64,000 nt of DNA, from assembly GCA_963709505.1 (NCBI GenBank), contig CAVPXC010000030.1, forward strand, positions 1 to 64,000. The letters run 5' to 3'. The position numbers and the translations under genes are program-made. Shown here piece by piece: positions 19,810 to 29,327 of this stretch. The number at the start of each line of letters is the position of its first letter. Positions within the stretch are counted from its first letter, which is position 1. The stretch is from CAVPXC01 sp963709505 (GTDB lineage Bacteria; Chloroflexota; Anaerolineae; JAAEKA01). The notes below the pieces were generated by a model. It had not been told where the DNA came from. It made no database searches and was given only the letters and a program-made list of their open reading frames with translations.

Positions 19810-20901
19810 CTACAAGCCAGATTCGGATGCACCCAGATCAAATAGGGGCAACTGGCCCGTCGGCTCGGCGAGCTGGTGGGCGCCGACACCCAAAAGCCGC
19901 ACCGGCCGGCCCGGCTCCCAGGTGCGCTCCAACAGCACCAACGCGGCCCGGTAGATCTCGATCGAGTCGTCCGTGGGCACGGCCAGGGTCATCTGGCGCG
20001 TCAGGGTGGTGAAGTCGCCGTAGCGCAGCTTGATCGCCACCGTGCCACAGGCCAGTCCCTCTCGCCTGAGGTCTTCCGCCACGCCTTGACTCATCTTCCA
20101 AAGTTGCGCCTTCAAGCTGCGCAGCTCGGACAGATCGCGGTTGAACGTGCGCTCCTGGCTGTATGACTTGCGCTCGTACTCGGTGACCACCGGGCTGTCG
20201 TCGACGCCGCGTGCCCGCTCACCCAGCTCCGGGCCATGCTTGCTGAAAGCCGCGCGCAGGGTCTCGTCCGGCACGGCAGCCAGCTCGCCGATGGTAGTCA
20301 CACCCATCTCCGCCAGCCGCCCAGCCGTCACTGGACCGACGCCCCACAACGCACGCGCCGGCAGCGGCGCCAGGAACTCGGCCTCCGTGCCGGGGGGCAC
20401 AATCGTCAGCCCGCCGGGCTTGTGCAGATCGGAGGCTACCTTGGCGACTTGCTTGTTGGTCGCCACCCCCAGCGAGGCGGACAGGCCGATTTCCTCGCGC
20501 ACGCGCGCCTGTAAGCGGCTGGCCAGCTCAACCGCGTCCGACCAGTCAGGCACTTGCTCCGATATGTCCAAAAAGGCCTCATCGATGCTGATCTGCTCCA
20601 CCAGCGGCGTCATTTCGTGCAAAATGGCCATGACGCGCTGGGAGTATTGTCGATACAGACCATGGCGGGGCGGCAGGACGATCGCCTCTGGGCACAGCTT
20701 GAGCGCCTGGGCCATCGGCATGGCCGAACGACAGCCGAACGCCCGCGCCGGATAGGACGCAGCCGCAACGACCCCGCGCTCCTCCGGCCGGCCGCCCACT
20801 AGCACTGGCTTGCCGGCCAGCTCCGGGTTTTCCAGTATTTCGACCGACGCAAAAAAGGCGTCGAGGTCGAGGTGGAGGATCATGCGTGTGGTCATAGTCA
20901 T
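19810..20901 (-). CDS. dinB: DNA polymerase IV (Y-family)
   Basis: This error-prone translesion polymerase has about 363 residues. The N-terminal LDLDAFFASVE carries the first metal-binding aspartate, and SIDEAFLDIS supplies the catalytic D-E pair (near residue 105). A helix-hairpin-helix thumb segment (LWGVGPVTAGRLAEMGV) and the little-finger domain (YSQERTFNRDLSELRSLK) follow. The start is uncertain: ATGs at 20901, 20895 and 20883 are all in frame, and upstream codons fall in an intergenic palindrome, so 20901 is the outer limit. A cluster of stop and GTAGGGGCAGG repeat sequence lies just past its end. Confidence 0.88.
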   Translation of the reverse strand: MTMTTRMILHLDLDAFFASVEILENPELAGKPVLVGGRPEERGVVAAASYPARAFGCRSAMPMAQALKLCPEAIVLPPRHGLYRQYSQRVMAILHEMTPLVEQISIDEAFLDISEQVPDWSDAVELASRLQARVREEIGLSASLGVATNKQVAKVASDLHKPGGLTIVPPGTEAEFLAPLPARALWGVGPVTAGRLAEMGVTTIGELAAVPDETLRAAFSKHGPELGERARGVDDSPVVTEYERKSYSQERTFNRDLSELRSLKAQLWKMSQGVAEDLRREGLACGTVAIKLRYGDFTTLTRQMTLAVPTDDSIEIYRAALVLLERTWEPGRPVRLLGVGAHQLAEPTGQLPLFDLGASESGL

Positions 20902-20904
20902 ATC

Positions 20905-20981
20905 GATCGGACCGGTTTTCCGCAACCGGTCCGATCTTGAGTGATACCAGACCGGACCGGTTGCGGAAAACCGGTCCGGTC
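20905..20981. repeat. pair of inverted GATCGGACCGGTT palindromes upstream of dinB
   Basis: Element 1 (20905-20936) is GATCGGACCGGTT-TTCCGC-AACCGGTCCGATC. Element 2 (20950-20981) is GACCGGACCGGTT-GCGGAA-AACCGGTCCGGTC, an inverted copy with the complementary loop, 13 bases away. The same paired arrangement occurs at 40587-40674. It may terminate transcription on both sides between divergent dinB and the M28 gene. The remaining bases to 21195 show no gene; GGAGG at 21183 serves the M28 gene. Confidence 0.85.
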
Positions 20982-21195
20982 GATGTTTGGTATGATTTTA
21001 ACCGATGTCTCGGCGCTTGCCAATCTAGTCGACACGGGCTGTTTGTGTGTGGTGTTGGTCAAGGCAAGCGCTTGATCGATTGCCTCCGTCGCCACGTTTC
21101 CCTAAACGCGTGTTCTTGAGTAAAATGATCCCGCACTGTCCGCTTCCAGCTGGGGTCGCCTGGCCGCCAGCGATGTGTCCTTGGAGGTTGCTCTT

Positions 21196-22835
21196 ATGAA
21201 ACCCCGCACCCTGTCCACTGCCCTTGCCGTTGTCTTCCTGTTGGTGACCTTGGTGGCTCCTGCCATGGCTGCACCGGCCGCCGATGGCGAGGTTCTTGTG
21301 CGTGTCTGGTTGGCCAACCCCGCGACCGATGTCGTACGGCTTGCCGCAGCTCCGTTGACGCCGCTTGCCCGCGAGTTCGTTTCGCAAGAATACGTTTTGG
21401 CGCGGTCCGACAAGGACGGGCTGGACTGGTTGGCCGCCAATGGGCTGGATTTCGAGGTGCTGGACAAAGCCGCGTCCTCCGCGCGCTATCTGATGGTCGA
21501 CCTCACCGGCCCGAGAACTGACTCTCCCGACGGCCGGCTCCTCTTTGCCGACGGCCAGCGCGCACTATGGCGCGTCGAGGCGACTGCCGAATTGCCGCAC
21601 GTCAGCCACAGCGCCTGGTTCATCGATCAGCCGATCCGGCTTTTGCCGCGGCCGCTTGCCCCGCTGCCCAACTCGATCACCCCGCTCCCCTTGGTACAGG
21701 AGATCATCGACCAGGTCGATCTACCGCGCTTGATGACCTACGCCAACGAGCTGAGCGGCCAGCAGGCGGCCATGATCGCCGGCCAGCCCTACACTATTGT
21801 CACGCGTTATTCGGGCGGGACCCCTCCGGCAGCTTCGTTTCAAGCAGGTAGGTATATGGTCGAACGCTTCCAGCGCCTCGGGCTGACTGTCACGACTCAT
21901 CGCTGGAACGCGTCCAAACCCGTGAATGTGATCGCAGAGAAGCCCGGTATGAACCCGGCGGCAGGCATCGTCATCATCTGTGGCCACCTCGACGATACCT
22001 CCCAGAGCCCGTCTACCCTGGCGCCCGGCGCCGACGACAACGGCAGCGGCTCGGTGGCCGTGCTGCACGCCGCCGACTCCTCGCGCCCTACAATTTCGAC
22101 GCCACCCTGCGCTTCATCCTGTTCACCGGCGAGGAGCAAGGGCTCTATGGCAGCACGGCATACGCCAACATGGTGCAGAACCAGGACATTCGCGGCGTGC
22201 TCAATATGGATATGATCGCCTGGGACAACGTGGGCGGGCCGAACATGGACCTGCATGCCAACAGCGGGGTCGCCGGCAGCATGGCTTTGGCCCAGCTCTA
22301 TGCCGACGCTGTGACCGCATATGGGCTGGCCCTGACGCCGGCCATCTACAGCAACGGTACCGGCTCCAGCGATCATTCACCTTTCTGGAACGTGGGTATC
22401 CCGGCATTTCTCGCGATCGAGAACTACCGCGCGGACGGGACTATACCCAGTGACTTCAACGCTTACTATCACACCACGAGCGACCGCACTCAGTACTTCA
22501 ACCAGACCTTTTTCAGCAACATGACCAAGGGATCGTTGGCGACCTTCGCTCACATGGCCGGCATCCGCACGACCTGCTACTGGGCGGATGTGGACTGCAG
22601 CGGCCAGGTGACGATTGTGGACATCATGAAGGTGACAAGCCATTGGCTGGCGACGCGCGGCCAGTGGAACTATAGTCGCGTTTACGACGCGAACGATGAC
22701 GACATCATCGACGCGACCGACGTGCAGCTGTTTGCTGCCGAATGGGGTTATTCCAACCTGCAAATGGCTCGGGCCAGTCTGTGCGCAGCCTGCCGGAGGC
22801 ACCAACCGAGCCCGTCCGTGACGGATAACCCCTAA
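21196..22835 (+). CDS. Secreted M28 zinc aminopeptidase with dockerin-like C-terminus (frameshift)
   Basis: A signal peptide (TLSTALAVVFLLVTLVAPAMA) precedes a propeptide-like region and an M28 catalytic domain. Zinc ligands are visible in order: H in CGHLDD, bridging D in GADDNGSGS, the catalytic E-E in FTGEEQGLYGS, D in LNMDMIAWD and H in SSDHSPFW. The C-terminus has two calcium-loop motifs, DVDCSGQVTIVDI and DANDDDIIDATDV, each followed by W-L or W-G, which is the type I dockerin pattern. The frame is lost at about 22075-22080 (after AVLHAAD) and resumes as LAPYNFDATLRFILFTGEE. The start is ATG 21196 with GGAGG at the right distance. It would cleave N-terminal residues outside the cell. 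Confidence 0.85.
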
Positions 22836-22854
22836 ACACCCTGGAGGGAGACCC

Positions 22855-24964
22855 ATGGGATCGTTACACAGAGGGAGGCGCTGGGGCCTTGCCCTGGCCG
22901 GGTTGCTGATCTGTCTGCTTGCGTTCAGCCTGGCTGTGTGGTGGCTTGGCAACAAGCAGCCGACGCCTGAAGGTGGCCAAACGCCGGCATCCACCGAGTG
23001 CCGCGCCTGGCGCTGTGCCGGTGGTGCACAGCCCGGTCGAGCTGGTGATCCAGCCGGAAGCCGGCTCGGAGCGGTTGGTGCAGGCGATCGACGGCACGGA
23101 GAAAAGCCTTCGCATGAAGGTCTATCTCGTCACCGAGGATACGGTGGTGGATGCCGTGAAGCGCGCCGCGCAGCGCGGCGTGGAGACGCGGGTGATGATC
23201 GAGCCGAACCCGGAAGGGGGCGGCGACACCAACCGTGTGGCGGCCGAGGAGTTGCGTGCGGCTGGAGTCGACGTGCGCGACACACCCAGCGCCTTCCGGC
23301 TCAGCCATGAGAAGAGCGTTGTCCTCGACGACCGTGTTGTGTTCATCATGACCCACAATCTGACCCGCTCGTCGTTCGCCAAGAACCGGGAATTCGAGGC
23401 CATCAGCGAAGACAAGGCGGTGGTCGAAGAGGTAGTCCAGGTCTTCGACGCCGACTGGGAGCGCCGCGAGCCGGATCTGAGTAAAGCGCTGCTGGTGTGG
23501 AGCCCGGTCAACAGCCGGTCGCGCATCACTGCGCTGATCGACGGCGCTCGCACGACGCTCGATCTCTATCAAGCCTCTGTACTTGACGACGGGCTGAACG
23601 AGCGGCTCAAGGCCGCTGTCGAGCGCGGAGTGACGGTACGGCTCGTCACGTCCCCGCCCAGCGATTTCTCCGACCCGGACTATCCTGAACTCAACGGCTT
23701 GCAGACCGGCGGGGTGCAGATACGCGTCCTAGAAGAGCCTTATATCCACGCCAAGACTCTCCTGGTTGACGGCCAGGTCGCTTTTGTCGGCTCCGAGAAC
23801 TTCACGACTTCGTCGCTTGAACTCAACCGCGAGCTGGGCATCGTCTTCGACGACGCAGCCGCGGTCAACCGGTTGGCCGGCGCCTTCCTGCAGGACTGGA
23901 ACCAGGCGACGCCGTGGTCGGCTCCCCAAGCCACGCCGGCTTCTGCATCTGCTCCACCTCCCCCGCCCGGCGGCGTGGTCCCGTGGCAAGACGCCGGGCG
24001 CTACGCCGGCCAGACGATCACAGTCGAGGGCGAGATTGTCGATTCCTACAACTCCGGCAAGGTCGCGTTTCTCAACTTCAGCCGCAGCCGCGATGATTTC
24101 AAGCTTGTCGTCTTTGCCGAAGCCTTTGGCCGTTTTCCACAGCCGCCGGAGCAGCTGTACCTCGGCAAGCAGGTGCGGGCCACCGGCGAGGTGAAGCTCT
24201 ATCAAGGCAAGCCAGAGATGGACATCGGCGATCCGAGCCAGATCGCGGTCGTAGGCGATCGCGCCCTGCTTCCGGTTGTTCCTACGGCCACGGTGCCGGC
24301 CGGCGGGATCGTCCCTTGGCAGGATGCCGGCCAGTACATCGGCCAGCGGGTAACGGTCGAGGGAGACGTGGTCCGCAGCTACAACAGTGGCAAGGTTTCC
24401 TTCCTCAACTTCGCACAGGACTACAAGGGCACCTTTTCGGTGGTGGTGTTTGCGTCGGACTACGCCAAGTGGCCGCAGACGCCCGACCAGTTCTATCTGG
24501 GCAAAAAAATCCGGGCCACAGGTAAGGTCAAGGAGTACAAAGGCGCACCGGAGATGGTGGTGGAGACGCCGGAGCAGGTCGAGGTTATCGGTTCGGCTGA
24601 TACGGCCGCCATCGCCGCGACGCCGAGTTCCCCTGACATCCCATCAAAGGCCGCTGCCGCACCTGTGCCCGTCGTGTCGGAGGTGATTTCATGGGAGGAG
24701 GCCGCGCTCTACGAAGGCCAGCAGGTGACAGTCGAGGGTAAGGTCGTGGATACGTACAAATCCGCCAAGGTGATCTTCCTGAACTTCAGCCCGAACCGCG
24801 AGGCGTTCAAGCTGGTGATCTTCGCCGGCGACTGGAAGCTGTGGCCGCAACTGCCCGACGTTCTGTATCGTGGCAAGACGCTCCAGGTCACCGGCGAGGT
24901 CAAGCTGTACAAAGGCGCGCCGGAGATTATCTTGAATGGACCGGAGCAGGTTGTGGTGAAATAA
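22855..24964 (+). CDS. Secreted phospholipase D-family protein with three OB-like repeats (frameshift)
   Basis: The restored protein (about 700 residues) starts at ATG 22855 after GGAGGGAG, with an N-terminal membrane anchor or signal (LALAGLLICLLAFSLAVWWL). The frame changes near 22985-23005. Two PLD domains follow, with H-x-K-x4-D motifs HEKSVVLD (about residue 150) and HAKTLLVD (about 297), each followed by the N-x-T-x-x-S segment. After them come three copies of a domain of about 95 residues: VPWQDAGRYAGQTITVEGEI at about 373 and related starts at about 482 and 608. These contain VTVEG, N-S-G-K-V-x-F-L-N-F and Y-L-G-K-x-x-R-A-T-G-x-V-K and look like OB-fold nucleic-acid-binding modules. 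The gene lies 19 bases after the M28 gene, so co-expression is likely. Confidence 0.82.
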
Positions 24965-24977
24965 ATTCGGGTTGCGA

Positions 24978-25307
24978 ACTCCGGAATCTTCACCACGAAG
25001 GCAGCATCTTCTCAGTAATCCGAGGTAGGGGCACGGCCTTGCGCCTGCCCGCCAGGGCGCCCGCAAGGGTGCGCCAGGGTACGCCAGGGCGACCGCCAGG
25101 GTACGCCAGGGCGACCGCCAGGGTACGCCAGGGCGACCGCAAGGGTACGTTAGGGCAACCGCAAGGGCCTGGCCCCCACAAAAAGAGAAAATACCGAAGG
25201 CACGAAGAACACGGAGACCTGTATGGACGGAGAAGGCCACGTTATCGCCTTCTCCGTCCTGCTGACCCTTTGTGTTCTTCGTGCCTTCGCGGTGAAGCTT
25301 CCGGAGT
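24978..25307. mobile_element. candidate MITE-like non-coding element with terminal inverted repeats
   Basis: The ends ACTCCGGAATCTTCACCACG (continuing AAGGCA) and the complement at 25282-25307 match over about 26 bp with two or three mismatches. Inside there is a second nested pair, CCGAAGGCACGAAGAACAC (about 25194-25212 versus 25272-25290), a perfect 13-bp hairpin GGACGGAGAAGGC (25225-25259) and a 22-bp tandem array. There is no protein gene and no recognisable transposase; the element would depend on one elsewhere. Target-site duplication is not evident. The remaining DNA to the hisD start (25308-25561) shows no gene. Confidence 0.45.
25051..25168. repeat. 22-bp tandem repeat array
   Basis: Units of the form GCCAGGGTACGCCAGGGCGA plus CC repeat about four to five times with increasing divergence at the ends (later units GCAAGGGTACGTTAGGGCAA plus CC). 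Each unit is itself two 11-base half-units. No reading frame is conserved. Confidence 0.8.
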
Positions 25308-25498
25308 CTCCTGGTGCAGGCATTGAACTATCGGCCATAAGGGTGGGTCTCACTGCGTTCCCACCACTGAAGGGTTTTTTCCCCGCGTAAGGAGATCGAA
25401 GGCCAGTGTAGCGCCAAATGCGAATTGTGAGATGGGAATAAACGTGTGTAAGATGGATGGGCATGCGCTTAAGACAACACGTCCGAGCGACGGGTGAA

Positions 25499-25526
25499 GC
25501 CGGCTCGGTCGGAGACCGGCCCGAGC
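25499..25526. repeat. palindrome, inverted copy of the 60476 element
   Basis: GCCGGCTCGGTC-GGAG-ACCGGCCCGAGC is an imperfect hairpin. Its reverse complement, GCTCGGGCCGGTCTCCGACC plus GAGCCGGC, matches the element at 60476-60501 except at one or two bases. Confidence 0.65.
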
Positions 25527-25561
25527 GACGGGTTGGATCAGCCCAGACGGATGATGACACT

Positions 25562-26891
25562 GTGATAAGGATTTTCGACGATATTAACCAGGCCCAGGCG
25601 ACGATTCTGCGCCGCGTTGGCTGGGACGAGCAGGAACTGCCTGCGGCGCTGTTGGATGGCATCGAGCGCCGCTTTGGCGAGCGGTTGACGCCCGAACAAG
25701 CCGTGGCGCGCGTGCTGCGCGACGTGCGTCAGCGGGGCGATACTGCTCTGCGCCAATGGTCGCAGCGCATCGAAGGTGTGGCCTTGGACACTCTGCAGGT
25801 GCCCCAGGCGGAAATCGACGCGGCAGTTGCCGGTCTTGACCCGCCAGTACGAGACGCGCTGTGGCTGGCCACGCAGCGGCTGGAGTCTTTTCACCGCAAA
25901 CAGCCCATCGGTTCGTGGATGGACGTCACCCCCGGTGGCACCCTCGGCCAGATCGTGCGGCCCTTGGAGCGGGTGGGCATCTATGTGCCGGCCGGCTCAG
26001 CGCCTCTGCCCTCGTCGTTGTTGCACGCAGCCGTGCCGGCCCGGGTTGCAGGTGTCGCCGAGATCATCGTTTGTACACCACCTGACCCAAGCACCGGCCG
26101 CGTGGCGCCGCTGACGCTGGCCGCGGCGCACGCCGCGGGCGTCCAGGCGGTCTATTGCCTTGGCGGCGCACAGGCCATCGCGGCCATGGCCTATGGCACG
26201 GAAACCGTGCCGCGGGTTGACAAGATCGTCGGCCCAGGCGGCCTCTTTGTCACCCTGGCCAAGCGCCAGGTCTTCGGCCAGGTCGGCATCGACGGCCTGC
26301 CAGGCCCGACCGAGACCGTCATCATCGCCGATGACTCGGCCGACCCCGCCCTGGCCGCCGCTGATCTGCTGGCGCAGGCCGAGCACGACGTGCTTGCCTC
26401 GGCGATCCTGTTGACGCCGTCGCGAGCGTTTGGCCGAGTTGGTGCAGGTCGAGGTGGCCCACCAACTGGAGGCGCTGAGCCGGGCTGATATCGCCGCGGC
26501 TTCCCTCGCTGGTCGCGGCGGCATCGTAGTGACTCACAATTTGGCGCAGGCGATGTCCTTGGCCAATGACTACGCCCCCGAGCATCTTTGCCTTCTCGTC
26601 TCCGACCCCTGGTCCCTGGTCGGGCAGATCCGCAACGCCGGCGGCATCTTCGTCGGCGAGCACAGCTTCGAAGTTCTCGGCGATTACGTCGCCGGTCCGA
26701 GCCACGTCATGCCGACCGAGGGCACAGCCCGATTCGCCAGCCCATTGAGTGTGGCCGACTTCGTCAAGCGCATCAGCCTGATCGCCTTGGAGCCAAATGA
26801 GGGGCGGCGGCTGAGTGGACCGGCTGCACTGTTGGCCGAAGGTGAAGGGCTAACGGCGCATGCGGCGGCGGCGCGCGCGCGGGCAGAGTAG
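25562..26891 (+). CDS. hisD: Histidinol dehydrogenase (frameshift)
   Basis: Oxidises L-histidinol to L-histidine in two NAD-dependent steps, the last step of histidine synthesis. About 442 residues when restored. Family landmarks are [79 protein letters not shown], the zinc-site region [20 protein letters not shown] and [12 protein letters not shown]. The frame is lost in a TTT run at 26429-26431 and resumes as LAELVQVEV. The start is GTG 25562 ([18 protein letters not shown]); upstream in-frame codons translate intergenic repeat and were excluded. hisC follows after 13 bases. Confidence 0.9.
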
Positions 26892-26904
26892 AGGGAGATA
26901 CTCC

Positions 26905-28123
26905 ATGACCAAAATCACCGAACACGACGTCACCCGGCTCTTCCGTCCCGAACTGGCGAATATGCAGCCCTACGTGCCGATCCACCCATTCGAGGTAGTC
27001 AGTCGCCGGCTCGGCCGGCCACCGGAGCGGATTGTCAAGCTGGATGCTAACGAGAACCCCTACGGGCCGTCGCCACGGGCGATCGAGGCGATGGCGACGT
27101 ATCGATGGCATCACATTTACCCCGATCCGCAAAGCATCGAACTGCGCGAGGCTTTGGCCGCGACCGTCGGCGTGCCGGCCGACCGCATTCTGGCCGGCCA
27201 GGGTGCGGATGAGCTGATCGACCTGGTGGGCCGGCTGTTTCTTGCGCCGGGCGACGCAATTATCGACTGTCCACCGACCTTTGGCATGTATGCCTTTTGC
27301 GCCGCGGTCAACGGTTCATGCGTGATCAACGTGCCGCGGCGCGCTCGATTTCTCTATCGACGTCGAGGCGATCGAGCGCGTCGCCGCCGCGCTGCCTGAC
27401 GGTGGCTACGACGACATGGCCTGGCTCGACAGCATCCAGGTCAACTGCGGCCAGCCTGAGGAGATTGACGCCTCGGCCTCAACCAATCCTTTCAGCCTGC
27501 CCAGGCAAAAGCTACTGTTTCTATGTTCGCCGAACAACCCTGACGGCGGCCTGGTGTCGCCCAGTGATCTGGAACGCCTGCTGCGGCTGCCGCTCGTGAT
27601 CGTGTTGGACCAGGCCTACGTCGAGTTCGCCGGGCCGGAAGCGTCTTTCGTGGATTGGGTGGCGAAGTACCCCAACCTGATCGTGCTGCGCACGTTTAGC
27701 AAGTGGGCCGGTCTCGGCGGGCTTCGTGTGGGTTACGGGATCTTCCCGCCCGCGATTATCGAGCAATTGTGGAAGATCAAGCCGCCGTACAACGTCAACG
27801 TGGCCGGCGCTCAGGCGGCGCTGGCGTCGCTCGCCGATCGCGACATGCTGATGGGCAATGTAGCCAGGCTCGTCGAGGCGCGCGAGCGTCTCTACGTCGA
27901 GCTGGAGCGTTTCAGCTTCCTGCAGCCTGTGTCCGGCAGTCGCGCAAATTTCATCCTTTGCCGGGTGCTGGGTCGCGATGCCCGCCAGCTCAAGTTGGCC
28001 CTGGAAGAGCAGGGTGTGCTCGTGCGCCACTTCGCAAAGCCGGGTCTGGAGAACTGCATCCGGATTTCAGCCGGCCGGCCGGAGGACACCGGGCGGCTGC
28101 TCACGGCGCTGCGTGCCGTGTGA
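26905..28123 (+). CDS. hisC: Histidinol-phosphate aminotransferase (frameshift)
   Basis: PLP-dependent fold-type I transaminase converting imidazole-acetol phosphate and glutamate to histidinol phosphate. Landmarks are [13 protein letters not shown] near residue 47, [29 protein letters not shown], the PLP-lysine motif [17 protein letters not shown], and ANFILCRV with C-terminal [13 protein letters not shown] frameshift at about 27340 (after VINVPR) is followed by [18 protein letters not shown] in the next frame. The restored length of about 405 residues exceeds the usual 350-370, because roughly 35-40 residues ([20 protein letters not shown] and beyond) are inserted before [11 protein letters not shown]. 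The start is ATG 26905 after GAGGGAGA. Confidence 0.9.
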
Positions 28124-28144
28124 TTGGCATCTGGTTGGCATCTG

Positions 28145-28176
28145 GATCGGTCCGGTCTTCCGAGACCGGACCGATC
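28145..28176. repeat. GATCGGTCCGGTCT palindrome between hisC and hisB
   Basis: A perfect 14-bp stem, GATCGGTCCGGTCT/AGACCGGACCGATC, closes a TCCG tetraloop. It is a member of the GATCGGACC family. It has no T tail and lies within the his cluster, so it is not an obvious terminator. Confidence 0.8.
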
Positions 28177-28203
28177 TGGGGCTTGATACCTCGGAGAGTG
28201 TCT

Positions 28204-28788
28204 ATGCGTCAGGCAACCATCGTGCGGGCAACCAATGAAACGTCGATCGAGCTAACGTTGGAGATCGACGGCAGCGGGCAGGCCCAGGTCAACACCGGGA
28301 TTGGCTTCTACGACCACATGCTGACCCTTTTCGCCAGCCATGGCCTGTTCGACTTGCGCGTGGAAGCCCGCGGCGATCTGCACGTCGACGAGCACCACAC
28401 GGCGGAGGACGTGGCGATTTGCCTGGGCAAGGCCTTCGACCAGGCGTTGGGCGATCGGGCCGGCATCGTGCGGACCGCGCACAGCTATGTGCCGATGGAC
28501 GAGGCGCTGGGCTTTGTGGCAATCGACTTGGGCGGCCGCCCCTACTGCGTGTTCGAAGCTGAGTGGCGCACGCCCAGGCTGGGCAGCCTGGGCACTGACC
28601 TGATCGGACATATCTTCGAGACGTTGGCGATCCATGGACGGATGGCCCTACATGCGCGAGTCTTGTACGCGGCCAACGATCACCATGCCTGTGAAGCGCT
28701 CTTCAAGGCGCTTGGTCGGGCGCTGGACGCGGCAACGGCGATCGATCCGAGGCGCATAGGCCTGCCTTCGACGAAAGGTGTGTTGTGA
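28204..28788 (+). CDS. hisB: Imidazoleglycerol-phosphate dehydratase
   Basis: Dehydrates imidazoleglycerol phosphate to imidazole-acetol phosphate, the substrate of HisC. The 194-residue monofunctional form lacks the N-terminal phosphatase domain of the enterobacterial fusion. Metal-binding motifs are visible: [33 protein letters not shown] and [17 protein letters not shown]. The start is ATG 28204 with GGAGAG upstream. The TGA stop overlaps the ATG of the DUF402 gene (TGATG). Confidence 0.95.
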   Translation: MRQATIVRATNETSIELTLEIDGSGQAQVNTGIGFYDHMLTLFASHGLFDLRVEARGDLHVDEHHTAEDVAICLGKAFDQALGDRAGIVRTAHSYVPMDEALGFVAIDLGGRPYCVFEAEWRTPRLGSLGTDLIGHIFETLAIHGRMALHARVLYAANDHHACEALFKALGRALDAATAIDPRRIGLPSTKGVL

Positions 28789-29327
28789 TGCAGTTGGAAG
28801 ATAGGGTGAAGGTAATCCGTAGCGGCGAATGGGAAGAGGAGCCAGCAGTTGCCCACTATTCGACCGGGCTGATCGACGGCCTGCTTATCGAGCGGGTGAT
28901 CTGGGGTCCGCAGCCGGAGCTGGCGCGGCCAGCGTACGGCATCGTGGCCGGGTCTGGCGATATTTGGTATCGTTTTTGGCTGTGGCGCGACGATCAAATC
29001 GTCGAGAAATACTTTGATGCGCAGGGCCAACTGCTGGGCACTCAGGTGGACGTGTGCATGCCGATGGTTATCGGTGAGCGCGAGTGGACCACCAGCGACT
29101 TGCTGCTCGACATCTGGATCGCACCGGACGGCCAGGTGACTGTTCGCAACGAGCCGGCATTTGAAGCCGCGGTTGCCGATGGGTTCTTGTCCATGGAAGA
29201 GGCGCAATGGGCCGAAGAACATGTCCGCCGGCTCACCGCTGCGATTGCCCAACGTCGCTTTCCGCCCCCTCTGGTGCGCAACTGGCAGGTGGATCTGCGC
29301 CGTATCCAGGAGGCGCTGGCGACATGA
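28788..29327 (+). CDS. DUF402 family protein within the his cluster
   Basis: The 179-residue protein has the DUF402 core: WYRFWLWRDDQIVEKYFDAQG, then a strand with DVCMPMV, DLLLDIWIAPDG and the acidic VRNEPAFEAAVADGFLS stretch. Characterised relatives are small nucleoside di-/tri-phosphate phosphatases and the FAU-1/RNase E-like C-terminal domain, which use clustered aspartates and metal. It overlaps hisB by one base and hisH by four (ATGA), so it is translated as part of the his operon. A link to histidine synthesis (for example nucleotide handling around PRPP/ATP) is only inference. Confidence 0.8.
   Translation: MQLEDRVKVIRSGEWEEEPAVAHYSTGLIDGLLIERVIWGPQPELARPAYGIVAGSGDIWYRFWLWRDDQIVEKYFDAQGQLLGTQVDVCMPMVIGEREWTTSDLLLDIWIAPDGQVTVRNEPAFEAAVADGFLSMEEAQWAEEHVRRLTAAIAQRRFPPPLVRNWQVDLRRIQEALAT

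Noticed and set aside
20893..20925. dinB start within the upstream palindrome (MRKTGPID...)
   Set aside because: Those residues are encoded by the GATCGGACCGG repeat and do not belong to the Y-family N-terminus.
22580..22745. A cellulosome in this organism
   Set aside because: Only dockerin-like motifs are present; there is no cohesin or scaffoldin and no glycoside hydrolase in the window.
25051..25168. CRISPR array at the 22-bp repeats
   Set aside because: The units are contiguous with no spacers, and no cas genes occur in the window.
25457..25561. N-terminal extension of hisD
   Set aside because: The extra 35 codons translate a palindromic repeat (25499-25526), and HisD proteins normally start close to the FDDIN-like segment.
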